Part shown: piece by piece, positions 1 through 9,284 of the stretch
Layout of the letters: each line of letters begins with the position of its first letter
Position numbering within the stretch: the first letter of the stretch is position 1
Assembly: GCF_002102265.1 (NCBI RefSeq)
Contig: NZ_LQPG01000050.1
Location: 1-64,000, forward strand
From: Mycolicibacter longobardus
Lineage (GTDB): Bacteria; Actinomycetota; Actinomycetes; Mycobacteriales; Mycobacteriaceae
Direction of reading: 5' to 3'
Length of the DNA stretch: 64,000 nucleotides
Program-made: the position numbers and the translations under genes
The notes under the pieces: generated by a model
What the model saw: only the letters and a program-made list of their open reading frames with translations
What the model was told of the DNA's origin: nothing
Database searches by the model: none

Positions 1-70
1 CTACGACGAACACAAAGCCTGGGCACACCGCACGCCCGCAGCCGCTTGACAACTTACGGACCTGGGATGT

Positions 71-262
71 CTAGCCGCGGGTGACCTTGCCGGCCTTGAT
101 GCACGAGGTGCAGGCGTTCAGGCGCTGCTTGTTACCGCCGGGACGGGCGGCGTGCACAACCTGGATGTTCGGGTCCCACCGGCGGCTGGTCCGGCGGTGC
201 GAGTGCGACACCGACTTGCCGAAGCCGGGGCCCTTTCCGCAGATATCGCACACGGCAGCCAT
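71..262 (-). CDS. rpmB: 50S ribosomal protein L28, zinc-binding form
   Basis: Component of the large ribosomal subunit. The 63-residue product starts MAAVCDICGKGPGFG and has two CxxC pairs (about residues 5-8 and 51-54), the zinc-ribbon (C+) version of L28; mycobacteria commonly also have a zinc-free paralogue used under zinc starvation. ATG at 262 is preferred because GAGGAG lies 8 bases upstream; an in-frame GTG nine bases earlier is possible. It is alone on the minus strand, divergent from the FakA-like gene, as in other mycobacteria. Length and motifs are normal. Confidence 0.95.
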   Translation of the reverse strand: MAAVCDICGKGPGFGKSVSHSHRRTSRRWDPNIQVVHAARPGGNKQRLNACTSCIKAGKVTRG

Positions 263-459
263 ATGTGACACTCCTCAAAACGTCTGCTTGAGGGCCAACG
301 ACCTCAGAGCGGGTGGCCCGACAACCTGATCAGGATACCCGCCGGGCGGGGCAACCACCAAAACGCCCCGTCTCGGCACGAGGCGCACGTGACCTGTGCT
401 GTCGCGGCCAGTGGTTAGGCTTGCGGCCACCGGAGGTGGCGGCAGGAAGGTGGGTGGAG

Positions 460-2097
460 GTGGGCAACCCCGATCGTCGGCTCGATGCGGCGACCTTGCG
501 GGACTGGGCGCACACCGCCGTCGGCGACCTGATCACCCACACCGACGAGATCAACCAGCTCAACGTCTTCCCGGTCGCCGATTCCGACACCGGCACGAAC
601 ATGCTGTTCACCATGCGCTCGGCCCTGGCCGAGGCCAACACCGAGGCCGCGTCGGGTGAGGTGGGCCGGGTGGCGGCCGCGCTGTCGTCCGGGGCGCTGC
701 ACGGGGCGCGCGGCAACTCCGGGGTGATCCTGTCGCAGATCCTGCGCGGCCTGGCCGATGTGCTGGCCGACGGACAGGCCACCGTCATCGACGCCAAGCT
801 GCTCGGTGCCGGCCTGCGGCACGGCGCCGAGCTGGTGGTCACCTCCATGGGCGGTCAGGAGGTGCCCGGCACCATCGTGTCGGTGCTGCAGGCCGCCGCC
901 ACCGCCGTGGAGAAGTGCGTGGCCGAAGAAACCGGGCTGGGTGCGGCGATCACCGCCGCCTCGGAGGCGGCCGCAGCGGCTCTGGACAAGACCACCGAGC
1001 AGCTCGACGTGCTCGCCGAGGCCGGGGTGGTCGACGCCGGCGGCCGCGGCCTGCTGGTGCTGCTGGACGCGCTGCGGTCGACCATCACCGGACAGGCGCC
1101 GGTCCGGCCGGTGTACCAGCCCTCGCCGGGGCCGCGACCGCCGGAAGTGGTCGCCCAACACCCCGCACCGCAGTTCGAGGTCATGTACCTACTCGGTGAA
1201 TGCGGCCCCGACGACACCGAAGCCCTGCGGGAACGCCTGACTCAACTCGGCGAATCCGTCGCGATCGCCACCTCGGGTGTGGTCGGCGGATATTCGGTGC
1301 ACGTGCACACCGACGACGCCGGCGCGGCCGTCGAGGCCGGCCTGGCGTTCGGCAGGCCCCGGCGGATCCAGATCTCGGCCCTGGCCGGGCCCACCGGCCT
1401 GGCGCCGGGCAGCTGGGCCCGGGAGCGTGCGGTGCTGGCCGTGGTCGACGGGGACGGTGCCGAGGCCCTGTTCGAATCCGAAGGCGCCTGCGTGCTGCGT
1501 CCCGACCCGCACAGCGCCGAACCGGTCATGATGGTCACCGCCCAGCAACTGCTCCGGGCGGTGGTGGACACCGGCGCAGCCCAGGTGATGCTGCTGCCCA
1601 ACGGCTACGTCGCCGCCGAGGAGCTGGTGGCCGGGTGTACCGCGGCCATCGGGTGGGGCATCGACGTGGTGCCGGTGCCGACGGGCTCGATGGTGCAGGG
1701 GCTGTCCGCGCTGGCGGTCCACGATCCGGGCCGTCCGGCGGTCGACGACGGCTACACCATGGCCCGGGCGGCGGGCACCACCCGGCACGGTTCGGTGCGG
1801 GTGGCCACCGAACAGGCGCTCACCTGGGCCGGCACCTGTCGGCCCGGCGACGGCCTGGGTATCGCCGGGGATGAGGTGCTGATCGTGGCCCGCGATGTCG
1901 GCTCGGCGGCGATCGGCCTGATCGATCTGCTGCTGGCGGCCGGCGGCGAACTGGTGACGGTGCTGTTCGGTGCCGGCTTCGACGGTGAGTTGGTCGACGC
2001 GCTGGCTCGGCACGTGCACGACCAGCACCCGGGAACCGAGCTGGCGACCTACTGCACCGGGCATCGGGGGGATGCGCTGCTGATCGGGGTCGAGTAG
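460..2097 (+). CDS. DAK2 (DhaL/FakA-like) phosphatase-domain protein
   Basis: 545-residue protein of the FakA/YloV type: an N-terminal DhaL-like nucleotide-binding domain with the metal/ATP motif VADSDTGTNM near residue 40, then a C-terminal region resembling the FakA tail. In Firmicutes FakA phosphorylates fatty acids held by FakB/DegV proteins; the mycobacterial substrate is not shown here. GTG at 460 is chosen because AGGAAGG sits about 9 bases upstream and the homology starts there; GTG 454 is an alternative, while the longer open frame back to 313 has no family similarity. H37Rv has this gene split in two (Rv2975c/Rv2974c, from memory); here it is one intact frame. It ends 2 bases before recG. 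Confidence 0.85.
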   Translation: MGNPDRRLDAATLRDWAHTAVGDLITHTDEINQLNVFPVADSDTGTNMLFTMRSALAEANTEAASGEVGRVAAALSSGALHGARGNSGVILSQILRGLADVLADGQATVIDAKLLGAGLRHGAELVVTSMGGQEVPGTIVSVLQAAATAVEKCVAEETGLGAAITAASEAAAAALDKTTEQLDVLAEAGVVDAGGRGLLVLLDALRSTITGQAPVRPVYQPSPGPRPPEVVAQHPAPQFEVMYLLGECGPDDTEALRERLTQLGESVAIATSGVVGGYSVHVHTDDAGAAVEAGLAFGRPRRIQISALAGPTGLAPGSWARERAVLAVVDGDGAEALFESEGACVLRPDPHSAEPVMMVTAQQLLRAVVDTGAAQVMLLPNGYVAAEELVAGCTAAIGWGIDVVPVPTGSMVQGLSALAVHDPGRPAVDDGYTMARAAGTTRHGSVRVATEQALTWAGTCRPGDGLGIAGDEVLIVARDVGSAAIGLIDLLLAAGGELVTVLFGAGFDGELVDALARHVHDQHPGTELATYCTGHRGDALLIGVE

Positions 2098-2099
2098 CC

Positions 2100-4331
2100 A
2101 TGGCGACGTTGAGCGACCGGCTGGACTACCTGGTGGGGGCCGACGCCGCCGGAAAACTCGAGGAAAACTTCGGCATCCGCACCGTCGATGACCTGCTGCG
2201 GCACTACCCGCGCAGCTACGTCGAAGGCGCGACCAAACGCGGTCTCGACGACGCCCGCCCCATCGAGGGCGAACACATCACCCTGGTCGACACCATCGCC
2301 ACCGCCGTGTCCAGACCGATGAAGAGGCAGCCGGGGCGTCGTCCCAACGATTACCTGGTGATCACTCTCGGCAGCGGCCGGACGAAGGTCAGCGCCACGT
2401 TCTTCAATGCGCGCGGTCTGAAGTACAAGCTCACCCCCGGGACCCGGGTGATGTTGTCCGGCGAAGTCGGCTACTTCAACCGCAAACTGCAACTGACCCA
2501 CCCCGACTTCCTCATCCTGGACGCGCCGGGCACAGACAACTTCGGCAGCGACTCGCTGCGCAACATCGCCGATGCCTCCGAGAAGATCAGCGGCGAAGTG
2601 CTGCAGTCGGAGTTCGAACGAGCCTGCTACCCGATCTATCCGGCCTGCACCAAGCTGCAGAGCTGGGACATCTTCGCCTGTGTACGCCAGGTTCTCGAGA
2701 TGCTCGACCCGGTGCCGGAACCGCTGCCGGCCGGGCTGCTCGCCGAGCGCGGTCTGATCGGCGAGGACGAGGCGCTACGTGCCATCCACCTGGCCGAGAC
2801 TGCGGCGGAGCGGGCCCGGGCCCGCGAGCGACTGACCTTCGACGAGGCCGTCGGGCTGCAGTGGGCGCTGGTCGGCCGCCGCAACGGCGAACTGTCCGAA
2901 TCCGGCCCGCCGGCCCCGGTCCGCACCGACGGGCTGGTTGCGGAAATGATGGGGCGGTTGCCCTTCGAGCTGACCGCGGGGCAGCGTGAGGTGCTCGACG
3001 TGCTGACATCCGAGCTGTCCGCGACCCGCCCGATGAACCGGATGCTGCAGGGCGAAGTCGGCTCCGGCAAGACGATCGTGGCCCTGCTGGCAATGCTGCA
3101 GATGGTCGACGCGGGCTATCAGTGCGCACTGCTTGCCCCGACGGAAGTTCTTGCCGCGCAGCATGTCCGGTCTATCCGGGACATGCTCGGGCCGCTGGCT
3201 CTGGGGGGCCAGCTGGGCGGCGCCGACAACGCCACCGCGGTGGGGCTGCTCACCGGTTCGATGTCGGCGTCGGCCAAGAAGCAGGCCCGCGCCGAGATCA
3301 CCGGCGGGACGGCGGGGATCGTGGTCGGCACTCACGCCCTGCTGCAGGACGCCGTGGCGTTTCACCGCCTGGGCATGGTGGTGATCGACGAGCAGCACCG
3401 GTTCGGTGTGGAGCAGCGGGACCAGTTGCGCGCCAAAGCTCCCGAGGGCATCACCCCGCACCTGTTGGTGATGACCGCGACCCCGATCCCGCGGACCGTG
3501 GCACTGACCGTCTACGGCGATCTGGAGACCTCCACGCTGCGTGAGCTGCCGCGCGGTCGTCAGCCGATCCGCTCCTCGGTGATCTTCGAGAAGACCAAAC
3601 CGGCCTGGCTGCAGCGCGCCTGGGAGCGCATCCGCGAAGAGGTCGCCGCCGGCCGGCAGGCCTACGTGGTGGCGCCCCGCATCGATGAGACCGACGAAAC
3701 CCCACCGGCAGGCGACCAGGAGGAGGGTGCGGTCCGCCCGTCGGCAACCGCCGTCGAGCTCTACGACCGGCTGCGGTCCGGGCCGCTGGCCGGGCTACGG
3801 CTCGGTCTGATGCACGGCCGGCTGTCCTCCGACGAGAAGGACGCGGTGATGAGTGCATTCCGGTCCGGGGCAGTGGATGTGCTGGTGTGCACCACCGTGA
3901 TCGAGGTCGGGGTCGATGTGCCGAACGCCACGGTGATGCTGGTGGCCGACGCCGACCGGTTCGGCATCAGTCAGCTGCACCAGCTGCGCGGGCGGATCGG
4001 TCGCGGTGAGCACGCCAGCCTCTGCCTGCTGGTCACGGCTGCCACCGAGGGTTCCCGGGCCGGCAGACGACTGGAGGCCGTGGCCGGCACGCTGGACGGA
4101 TTCGCGCTCGCCGACCTGGACCTGGCCGAGCGTGGCGAGGGAGACGTGTTGGGCCGCAACCAGTCCGGTTGGCGAAAAGGTCTGAAGCTGTTGTCGCTGG
4201 CCGACCACGGCGAGGTCATCGAGGCGGCCAGGGCGTTGTGCGAAAAGACTTGGGACACCGACCCGGACGATCCCGGAATGGCTTTGCTGGCTGCGCAGTT
4301 CACCGATATCGAATACCTGGACAAGGCATGA
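2100..4331 (+). CDS. recG: ATP-dependent DNA helicase RecG
   Basis: Branch-migration helicase that remodels stalled replication forks and Holliday junctions. The 743-residue protein has an N-terminal wedge/OB region, Walker A GEVGSGKT near residue 318, the DEQH box near 430, the TATPIPRT helicase motif, and the C-terminal motifs VGVDVPNATVM and QLRGRIGRG. ATG follows the previous stop by two bases and matches the family start, so it is probably cotranscribed with the FakA-like gene. Its stop overlaps the next ATG by four bases. Family identification is firm. Confidence 0.97.
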   Translation: MATLSDRLDYLVGADAAGKLEENFGIRTVDDLLRHYPRSYVEGATKRGLDDARPIEGEHITLVDTIATAVSRPMKRQPGRRPNDYLVITLGSGRTKVSATFFNARGLKYKLTPGTRVMLSGEVGYFNRKLQLTHPDFLILDAPGTDNFGSDSLRNIADASEKISGEVLQSEFERACYPIYPACTKLQSWDIFACVRQVLEMLDPVPEPLPAGLLAERGLIGEDEALRAIHLAETAAERARARERLTFDEAVGLQWALVGRRNGELSESGPPAPVRTDGLVAEMMGRLPFELTAGQREVLDVLTSELSATRPMNRMLQGEVGSGKTIVALLAMLQMVDAGYQCALLAPTEVLAAQHVRSIRDMLGPLALGGQLGGADNATAVGLLTGSMSASAKKQARAEITGGTAGIVVGTHALLQDAVAFHRLGMVVIDEQHRFGVEQRDQLRAKAPEGITPHLLVMTATPIPRTVALTVYGDLETSTLRELPRGRQPIRSSVIFEKTKPAWLQRAWERIREEVAAGRQAYVVAPRIDETDETPPAGDQEEGAVRPSATAVELYDRLRSGPLAGLRLGLMHGRLSSDEKDAVMSAFRSGAVDVLVCTTVIEVGVDVPNATVMLVADADRFGISQLHQLRGRIGRGEHASLCLLVTAATEGSRAGRRLEAVAGTLDGFALADLDLAERGEGDVLGRNQSGWRKGLKLLSLADHGEVIEAARALCEKTWDTDPDDPGMALLAAQFTDIEYLDKA

Positions 4332-5044
4332 ACCCGAATCGCAAGACCCTGCTGTGGCTGGCGGTGGCGGCGGTGCTCGCCGTGGTCGTCGCCTATCAGA
4401 CGGTGTCGGCGGTGGGCAACCGCAGCCGGGCCTTCGCCGCGCAGGCGGGCATGCCCACCGTGCAGGCCGGTACGGACGTACTGGCCGGGATCACGGTGGT
4501 GCCGGCCCGCACCCACCGTCATGACTACCGGCGCTCGCTGTTCGGCGATGCCTGGGATGACGACAACGACGCGCCCGGCGGTCACAACGGCTGCGACACC
4601 CGCAACGACATTCTCAACCGGGACCTCGTCGAGGTCACGCACGTATCGACCAAACGGTGCGCGGCCGCGGTGGCCACCGGCACCCTACGCGACCCGTACA
4701 CCAACGCCACCATCACCTTCACCCGCGGCGCCAAGATCGGCGAGGCCGTGCAGGTCGATCACATCGTGCCGCTGTCCTACGCCTGGGACATGGGCGCCTC
4801 GGCGTGGCCGTATCGCCAACGGTTGCGCTTCGCCAACGATCCCGCCAACCTGCTGGCGGTCGCCGGGCAGAGCAACCAGGACAAGGGCGACGCCGGGCCG
4901 GGGCAGTGGATGCCGCCGAACAAGTCGTTCGCCTGCCAGTACGCCATCGCCTACATCGCGGTGCTGCGAGGCTACGCGTTGCGTCTCGATCAGCCCTCGG
5001 CCGATGTGCTGCGCGCGGCCGCGGCCACCTGTCCGACCGGTTAG
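4328..5044 (+). CDS. Membrane-anchored or exported HNH-type nuclease (DUF1524/GmrSD C-terminal-like)
   Basis: 238 residues with an N-terminal hydrophobic segment (about residues 6-26) that could be a signal anchor, then a domain with the DUF1524/HNH signature: QVDHIVPLSYAW, NDPANLLAV and SNQDKGD. These His/Asn residues are typical of ββα-metal nucleases. The ATG overlaps the recG stop (ATGA), so translation is probably coupled. H37Rv Rv2972c, annotated as a conserved membrane or exported protein, holds the same place (from memory). An extracytoplasmic nuclease scavenging DNA is a plausible role but not demonstrated. Confidence 0.8.
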   Translation: MNPNRKTLLWLAVAAVLAVVVAYQTVSAVGNRSRAFAAQAGMPTVQAGTDVLAGITVVPARTHRHDYRRSLFGDAWDDDNDAPGGHNGCDTRNDILNRDLVEVTHVSTKRCAAAVATGTLRDPYTNATITFTRGAKIGEAVQVDHIVPLSYAWDMGASAWPYRQRLRFANDPANLLAVAGQSNQDKGDAGPGQWMPPNKSFACQYAIAYIAVLRGYALRLDQPSADVLRAAAATCPTG

Positions 5045-5047
5045 GGA

Positions 5048-5887
5048 TCAGACGCCGGTGTAGGTCAGCGGGTCTTCGCGGAAGCGGGTGCCGTCATTGA
5101 GCCCGCCCAGGGTCTCCATGTGCTCGTCGGCCAGCTCGAAGCCGAACACATCGAGGTTGGCCGCGATGCGCTCCGGCTGGGCCGAGCGCGGGATGACCAC
5201 GTTGCCCAGTTGCAGGCTCCATCGGATCAGCACCTGAGCCGGCGTTTTGCCGTACTCGCCGGCGATCGCCGTCACTGCGGGGTGGTCGAGCAGGCTGCCC
5301 ACCCCCAGCGGGCTGTACGCCTGCGTGACGATGTTGTGCTGGGCGTGGAAGGCCCGCAGTTCGGCCTGGTTGAGCAGCGGGTGCAGCTCGATCTGGTTGA
5401 CCGCAGGCGTCTCGAACGCCAGGTCCATCACGTCGTCGAGGTGCGCGGGAGTGAAGTTGCACACCCCGATCGAGCGGGTCAGTCCCAGCTCCCTGGTCTG
5501 GATCAGCCCGCCGAAGCTGTCGACGTACATGCCCAGCGCCGGGGCCGGCCAGTGGATCAGGTACAGATCCACGTACTCCAGCCCGAGCCGCTCCAGGCTG
5601 GCCCGGCAGGCTTCGATGGTGGCGGTCAGACCCTGGTCGGCGTTGGCCAGCTTGGTGGTGACGAACAGCTCGTCGCGCGGGATGCCGGAGGCGGCGATCG
5701 CCCGGCCCACCGCGGCCTCGTTGTCGTACACCTTGGCGGTGTCGATCAACCGGCAGCCCAGTTCGAGTGCGGTCGAGACCGCACGCTCGGTCTCGGCGTC
5801 GGACAACTCGGCCACCCCGATGCCCAGCGTCGGCATCGTGCGGTCGTCGTTGAGGGCGACCGAGGGAATCGCAGTGCCCGGCGTCAT
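5048..5887 (-). CDS. Aldo-keto reductase (AKR5-like)
   Basis: 279-residue NADPH-dependent aldo-keto reductase. Visible family features are the TIM-barrel start PTLGIGVAEL, catalytic Asp/Tyr in DTAKVYDNEAAVGRA, Lys in FVTTKLANAD, the His of YLIHWPAP, and the cofactor-binding stretch VIPRSAQPERI. It begins one base after the stop of the upstream second reductase, so the two form a tandem operon reading leftward. It ends 3 bases from the convergent HNH gene. H37Rv Rv2971 is a related single gene; the duplication here looks like an old paralogy because the copies are clearly diverged. Confidence 0.92.
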   Translation of the reverse strand: MTPGTAIPSVALNDDRTMPTLGIGVAELSDAETERAVSTALELGCRLIDTAKVYDNEAAVGRAIAASGIPRDELFVTTKLANADQGLTATIEACRASLERLGLEYVDLYLIHWPAPALGMYVDSFGGLIQTRELGLTRSIGVCNFTPAHLDDVMDLAFETPAVNQIELHPLLNQAELRAFHAQHNIVTQAYSPLGVGSLLDHPAVTAIAGEYGKTPAQVLIRWSLQLGNVVIPRSAQPERIAANLDVFGFELADEHMETLGGLNDGTRFREDPLTYTGV

Positions 5888-5888
5888 C

Positions 5889-6734
5889 TCACCTACCTGT
5901 GTAGTCGAATGTGCGTGGATCCGGTCCCAGTCGGGTGCCGTCGTCGAGCGAGGATATCTCGGCCATCTCGGTCGTGCCGAGTTCGAAGTCGAAGACTTCG
6001 AGGTTGCTGACGATGCGCTCCGGGTGGACCGATTTCGGAATCACGATATTACCGAGTTGGATATGCCACCGAATCAGCACCTGTGCAGGTGTCTTGCCGT
6101 AACGCCGGGCGACCTCGGTGACCGTCGGGTGCGCCAGCAACGAGCCCTGCCCCAGCGGCGCCCAGGCCTCGGTGGCGATTCCCAGCCGGGCGTGCGCCTC
6201 CCGCAGTTCGGCTTGGCTGAAGCGCGGGTGCAGCTCGACCTGGTTGACGACGGGGACGATCCCGGTCCCGTCGATGAGCATCTTGAGGTGTTCGGGCGCG
6301 AAGTTGCTCACCCCGATCGAACGGATCCGGCCCTGATCCCGCAGGTGGGCCAGCGCCCGGAACGTGTCGAGGAACTTGCCGCGCGCCGGGAGCGGCCAAT
6401 GGATCAGGTACAGATCCAGGATGTCCAAGCCGAGCCGGCCCATGCTCTTGTCGAACGCCGCCAGCGTCGAGTCGTAGCCCTGGTCGGCGTTCCACAGTTT
6501 GGTGACCACATACACCTCGTCGCGCGGCAGCCCGGACGCCGCGAGGGCACGGCCCACCTCGCGCTCGTTGCCGTAGAAGGCCGCGGTGTCGATGTGGCGG
6601 TACCCGGCCGCAAGCGCGGTGCTCACCACCTGCTCGGTGTCGGCGGGCGAAATCTTGTAAACCCCGAAACCGACGCGGGGGATGGAATTACCGTCGTTGA
6701 GCGTGACCGAACGCAAGTTATCGCCAGCAGCCAT
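5889..6734 (-). CDS. Aldo-keto reductase, first gene of tandem pair
   Basis: 281-residue aldo-keto reductase starting MAAGDNLRSVTLNDG. It has the catalytic tetrad context DTAAFYGNEREVGRA, VVTKLWNADQ and DLYLIHWPLP, and the cofactor motif VIPKSVHPERI. ATG 6734 is chosen because similarity starts there; the frame is open much further upstream only as a shadow of lipN. The start codon overlaps the divergent lipN ATG in the tetranucleotide CATG, so the two genes have no spacer. This copy is probably the orthologue of H37Rv Rv2971, which is also divergent from lipN; that assignment is inferred from position. Confidence 0.92.
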   Translation of the reverse strand: MAAGDNLRSVTLNDGNSIPRVGFGVYKISPADTEQVVSTALAAGYRHIDTAAFYGNEREVGRALAASGLPRDEVYVVTKLWNADQGYDSTLAAFDKSMGRLGLDILDLYLIHWPLPARGKFLDTFRALAHLRDQGRIRSIGVSNFAPEHLKMLIDGTGIVPVVNQVELHPRFSQAELREAHARLGIATEAWAPLGQGSLLAHPTVTEVARRYGKTPAQVLIRWHIQLGNIVIPKSVHPERIVSNLEVFDFELGTTEMAEISSLDDGTRLGPDPRTFDYTGR

Positions 6735-7845
6735 GACACGAAGTCTGCCAGGCGGGACCGGTCCCGGGCCGGTGCCGCGGTGGGCGGCCAGGCTGCAGGG
6801 CACCGCCTTCAACGTCGGCATGAAGGTGACGCCGAAGCTGCCCATCGGGCTGCAGCGGCTGCTGACCGGCGGCCGGTTGGTGAGCATCGACGGCAACACC
6901 CTCGATCCGACGCTGCGGTTGACATTGGCCGGGCAGCGCGTCATGGGCATCAAGGGCATCGTGAACGGCGACGACGCGGCCGCCTCCCGGGCCCAACTGC
7001 GTGAGCTGACAGCCGGGCTCGGCGGCGCGGACATCCATGTGGACGTGCGCGACATCACCCTGCCCGGCCCGGCCGGCGACATCGGTGCCCGGCACTACCG
7101 GCCGGTCGGCGGGCCCGATGCTGCGGCCCGCCCCCTGCTGGTCTTCTACCACGGCGGCGGATTCGTGGTCGGCGACCTGGACACCCACGACGCGGTGTGC
7201 CGGCTGACCTGCCGCGACGCCGATGTCGCGGTGCTGTCGATCGACTATCGGCTGGCACCGGAACATCCGGCCCCCGCCGCAGTGGACGACGCGTATGCGG
7301 CGTTTCGGTGGGCCTACGAGCATGCCGCGGAGCTGGGCGGAGTTCCCGGCCGGGTGGCAGTCGGCGGGGACAGCGCCGGCGCCAACCTGGCCGCCGCGGT
7401 GGCACTGCTGGCACGCGACGACGGGCAACCGCTGCCGGTTCTGCAATGGCTGATCTACCCGGTGACCGACCAGACCGCGCAGACCCGCTCGCGCACGCTG
7501 TTCGGCGATGGCTTCCTGCTGACCAAGAACGACATCGACTGGTTCACCGGCCAGTACGTGGGCCGCTCGCAGCTGGACCCAACCGACCCGCGGGTGTCGC
7601 CGCTGCTGGCCGGCGACCTGTCCGGCTTGCCGCCGGCGCTGATCGCGGTCGCCGGTTTCGACCCGCTGCGCGACGAGGGTGAACTGTTCGCCTCGGCGTT
7701 GCGCGACGCCGGGGTGGTGGTGGACCTGCGCCGGATGGGGTCGCTGACGCACGGATTCATCAACCTGTTCCCGTTGGGCGGCGGCAGCGCCACCGCCACC
7801 ACCGAGTTGATCTCGGCGCTGCGCGCCCACCTCAGCCGCGGCTGA
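6733..7845 (+). CDS. lipN: Hormone-sensitive-lipase-family carboxylesterase LipN
   Basis: 370-residue α/β-hydrolase of the HSL/acetyl-hydrolase family acting on short-chain esters. It has the oxyanion-hole motif HGGG near residues 140-143, nucleophile Ser214 in GDSAG, and the Asp and His in AGFDPLRDEG and LTHGFIN. The chosen ATG gives MTRSLPG, close to the start I recall for M. tuberculosis LipN, even though it overlaps the divergent reductase start. Any promoter for either gene must therefore lie inside the other's coding sequence, or one of the starts is misplaced. No signal peptide is evident. Confidence 0.9.
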   Translation: MTRSLPGGTGPGPVPRWAARLQGTAFNVGMKVTPKLPIGLQRLLTGGRLVSIDGNTLDPTLRLTLAGQRVMGIKGIVNGDDAAASRAQLRELTAGLGGADIHVDVRDITLPGPAGDIGARHYRPVGGPDAAARPLLVFYHGGGFVVGDLDTHDAVCRLTCRDADVAVLSIDYRLAPEHPAPAAVDDAYAAFRWAYEHAAELGGVPGRVAVGGDSAGANLAAAVALLARDDGQPLPVLQWLIYPVTDQTAQTRSRTLFGDGFLLTKNDIDWFTGQYVGRSQLDPTDPRVSPLLAGDLSGLPPALIAVAGFDPLRDEGELFASALRDAGVVVDLRRMGSLTHGFINLFPLGGGSATATTELISALRAHLSRG

Positions 7846-7910
7846 GGTCACGAGCTCACGCCGGTACGCTGAACCGCAAACCGACCACCGAAGACGAGGG
7901 ACAACCGACT

Positions 7911-8666
7911 GTGGCCAGCAAACCCAAACGCCCCGGCGCCTCCGGCTTGAGGGCCGCCGATCACAAACGCAACCTCGCCATGCAGATCGGGCTCGTCGCC
8001 ATCGTGGTGATCTTCGCGGTGGGCCTCATCGGCTACATCGTGGTGTCCAACGGCCACAAGAAGGGGGCCGGCGCCGGCGAGGGGATCCGGGTGACCTCCA
8101 GCAAGCTGGTCACCAAGGACGGCACCGATGAACCCAAGGCCGTGGTCACGTTCTACGAGGACTTCCTCTGCCCGGCCTGCGGCAACCTCGAGCGGGCGCT
8201 CGGCCCGACGGTGTCCCGGCTGATCGACAGCGGGGCGATCGCGGCCGACTACCACATGGTCGCGATCCTGGACCGGCCGCAGAACGACAACTACTCCTCG
8301 CGGGCGGGCGCGGCCGCCTACTGCGTCGCCGACGAGAGCAACGACGCCTTCCGCCGATTCCACACCGCGCTCTACACCGAGCAGCTGCAGCCCTCGGAGA
8401 TCGGGACGGATTTCCCGGACAACAAGCGCCTGATCGAGCTGGCACGCCAAGCCGGTGCCTCCGGCACCGTTCCGGGGTGCATCAACAGCGGCAAATACCT
8501 CAAGATGGTGGGCGGCATGGCCCAGGCGGCCGGCATCCACGCCACCCCCACGCTGCGCATCAACGGCGAGGACTACCGCCCGTCGACCCCGGAGGCCCTG
8601 GTCTCGAAGATCCGCGAGATCGTCGGTGACCTGCCGGGGATGGATGTGCCGGCTCAGGAGTCGTGA
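7911..8666 (+). CDS. Membrane-anchored DsbA-like thioredoxin-fold protein
   Basis: 251 residues: a basic cytoplasmic N-terminus, one transmembrane segment (about 23-46), then an extracytoplasmic thioredoxin fold with the redox motif CPAC in YEDFLCPACGNLERAL and a cis-Pro region ATPTLRING. It resembles mycobacterial DsbA-type proteins (H37Rv Rv2969c by position) that oxidise cysteines of exported proteins. GTG 7911 has GACGAGGG upstream, and TACGCT at 7864-7869 is a possible -10. It overlaps the next gene, a VKOR homologue, by four bases (GTGA), so the oxidase and its regenerating partner are translationally coupled. Confidence 0.9.
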   Translation: MASKPKRPGASGLRAADHKRNLAMQIGLVAIVVIFAVGLIGYIVVSNGHKKGAGAGEGIRVTSSKLVTKDGTDEPKAVVTFYEDFLCPACGNLERALGPTVSRLIDSGAIAADYHMVAILDRPQNDNYSSRAGAAAYCVADESNDAFRRFHTALYTEQLQPSEIGTDFPDNKRLIELARQAGASGTVPGCINSGKYLKMVGGMAQAAGIHATPTLRINGEDYRPSTPEALVSKIREIVGDLPGMDVPAQES

Positions 8667-9274
8667 GCATCGCGGCTCCGGCGGTCGAGCCGGTTGTACC
8701 GCCGGTCACGGTGACGCCATCCCGGGCTTGGGCGGTGCTGATCGGCGGGGTCATCGGGCTGGCCGCCTCGGTCACGCTGACCGTCGAGAAGATCCGGTTG
8801 CTGACCGATTCGGGGTATGTGCCGTCGTGCAACCTCAACCCGGTGCTGTCCTGCGGGTCGGTGATGGTCACCCCGCAGGCGTCGGTGCTGGGTTTCCCCA
8901 ACCCGCTGATGGGGATCGTGTCCTTCACCGTCGTGGTGGTCACCGGTGTGCTGGCGGTGACCAAAGTGCCCCTGCCGCGCTGGTATTGGACCGGCTTGGC
9001 GGTCGGAACGCTGGCCGGAGCCGGCTTCGTGCACTGGCTGATCTTCCAGAGTCTGTACCGGATCGGCGCGCTGTGCCCGTACTGCATGGTGGTCTGGGCG
9101 GTCACGCTGTGTCTGTCGGTCATCTTCGCAGCCCTAGCATTCGAGCCGGGTGGTATACGCAATAATTTGCAGCATTTGCACCGCTGGCGTTGGACTCTTG
9201 CTGCGTTATGGTTTGTCGCGTTATTCCTGTTGATATTCATCAGATTTCAGGATTACTGGTTGACGCTGTTCTAA
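8663..9274 (+). CDS. Vitamin K epoxide reductase (VKOR) family membrane protein
   Basis: 203-residue polytopic protein with about four to five hydrophobic helices. It has the VKOR cysteines: SCNLNPVLSCGSVM in the first loop and the CPYC redox pair in RIGALCPYCMVVWAV. In actinobacteria VKOR re-oxidises DsbA-like proteins using menaquinone, replacing DsbB. The GTG start overlaps the stop of the DsbA-like gene, supporting the pairing. The 3' end (from about 9155) is noticeably more AT-rich than its surroundings, as often seen in a final transmembrane helix. Pyc follows after 10 bases. Confidence 0.92.
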   Translation: MSIAAPAVEPVVPPVTVTPSRAWAVLIGGVIGLAASVTLTVEKIRLLTDSGYVPSCNLNPVLSCGSVMVTPQASVLGFPNPLMGIVSFTVVVVTGVLAVTKVPLPRWYWTGLAVGTLAGAGFVHWLIFQSLYRIGALCPYCMVVWAVTLCLSVIFAALAFEPGGIRNNLQHLHRWRWTLAALWFVALFLLIFIRFQDYWLTLF

Positions 9275-9284
9275 GGGGTGCCCT

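Noticed and set aside
1..70. Possible 3' end of a plus-strand gene (frame 2 reads YDEHKAWAHRTPAAA then stop)
   Set aside because: Only 15 residues, no recognisable family; cannot be supported from the window edge.
5247..7004. 585-codon open frame antisense to the two aldo-keto reductases
   Set aside because: Mirror of high-GC codon usage on the opposite strand; no motifs, while both reductases are clearly real.
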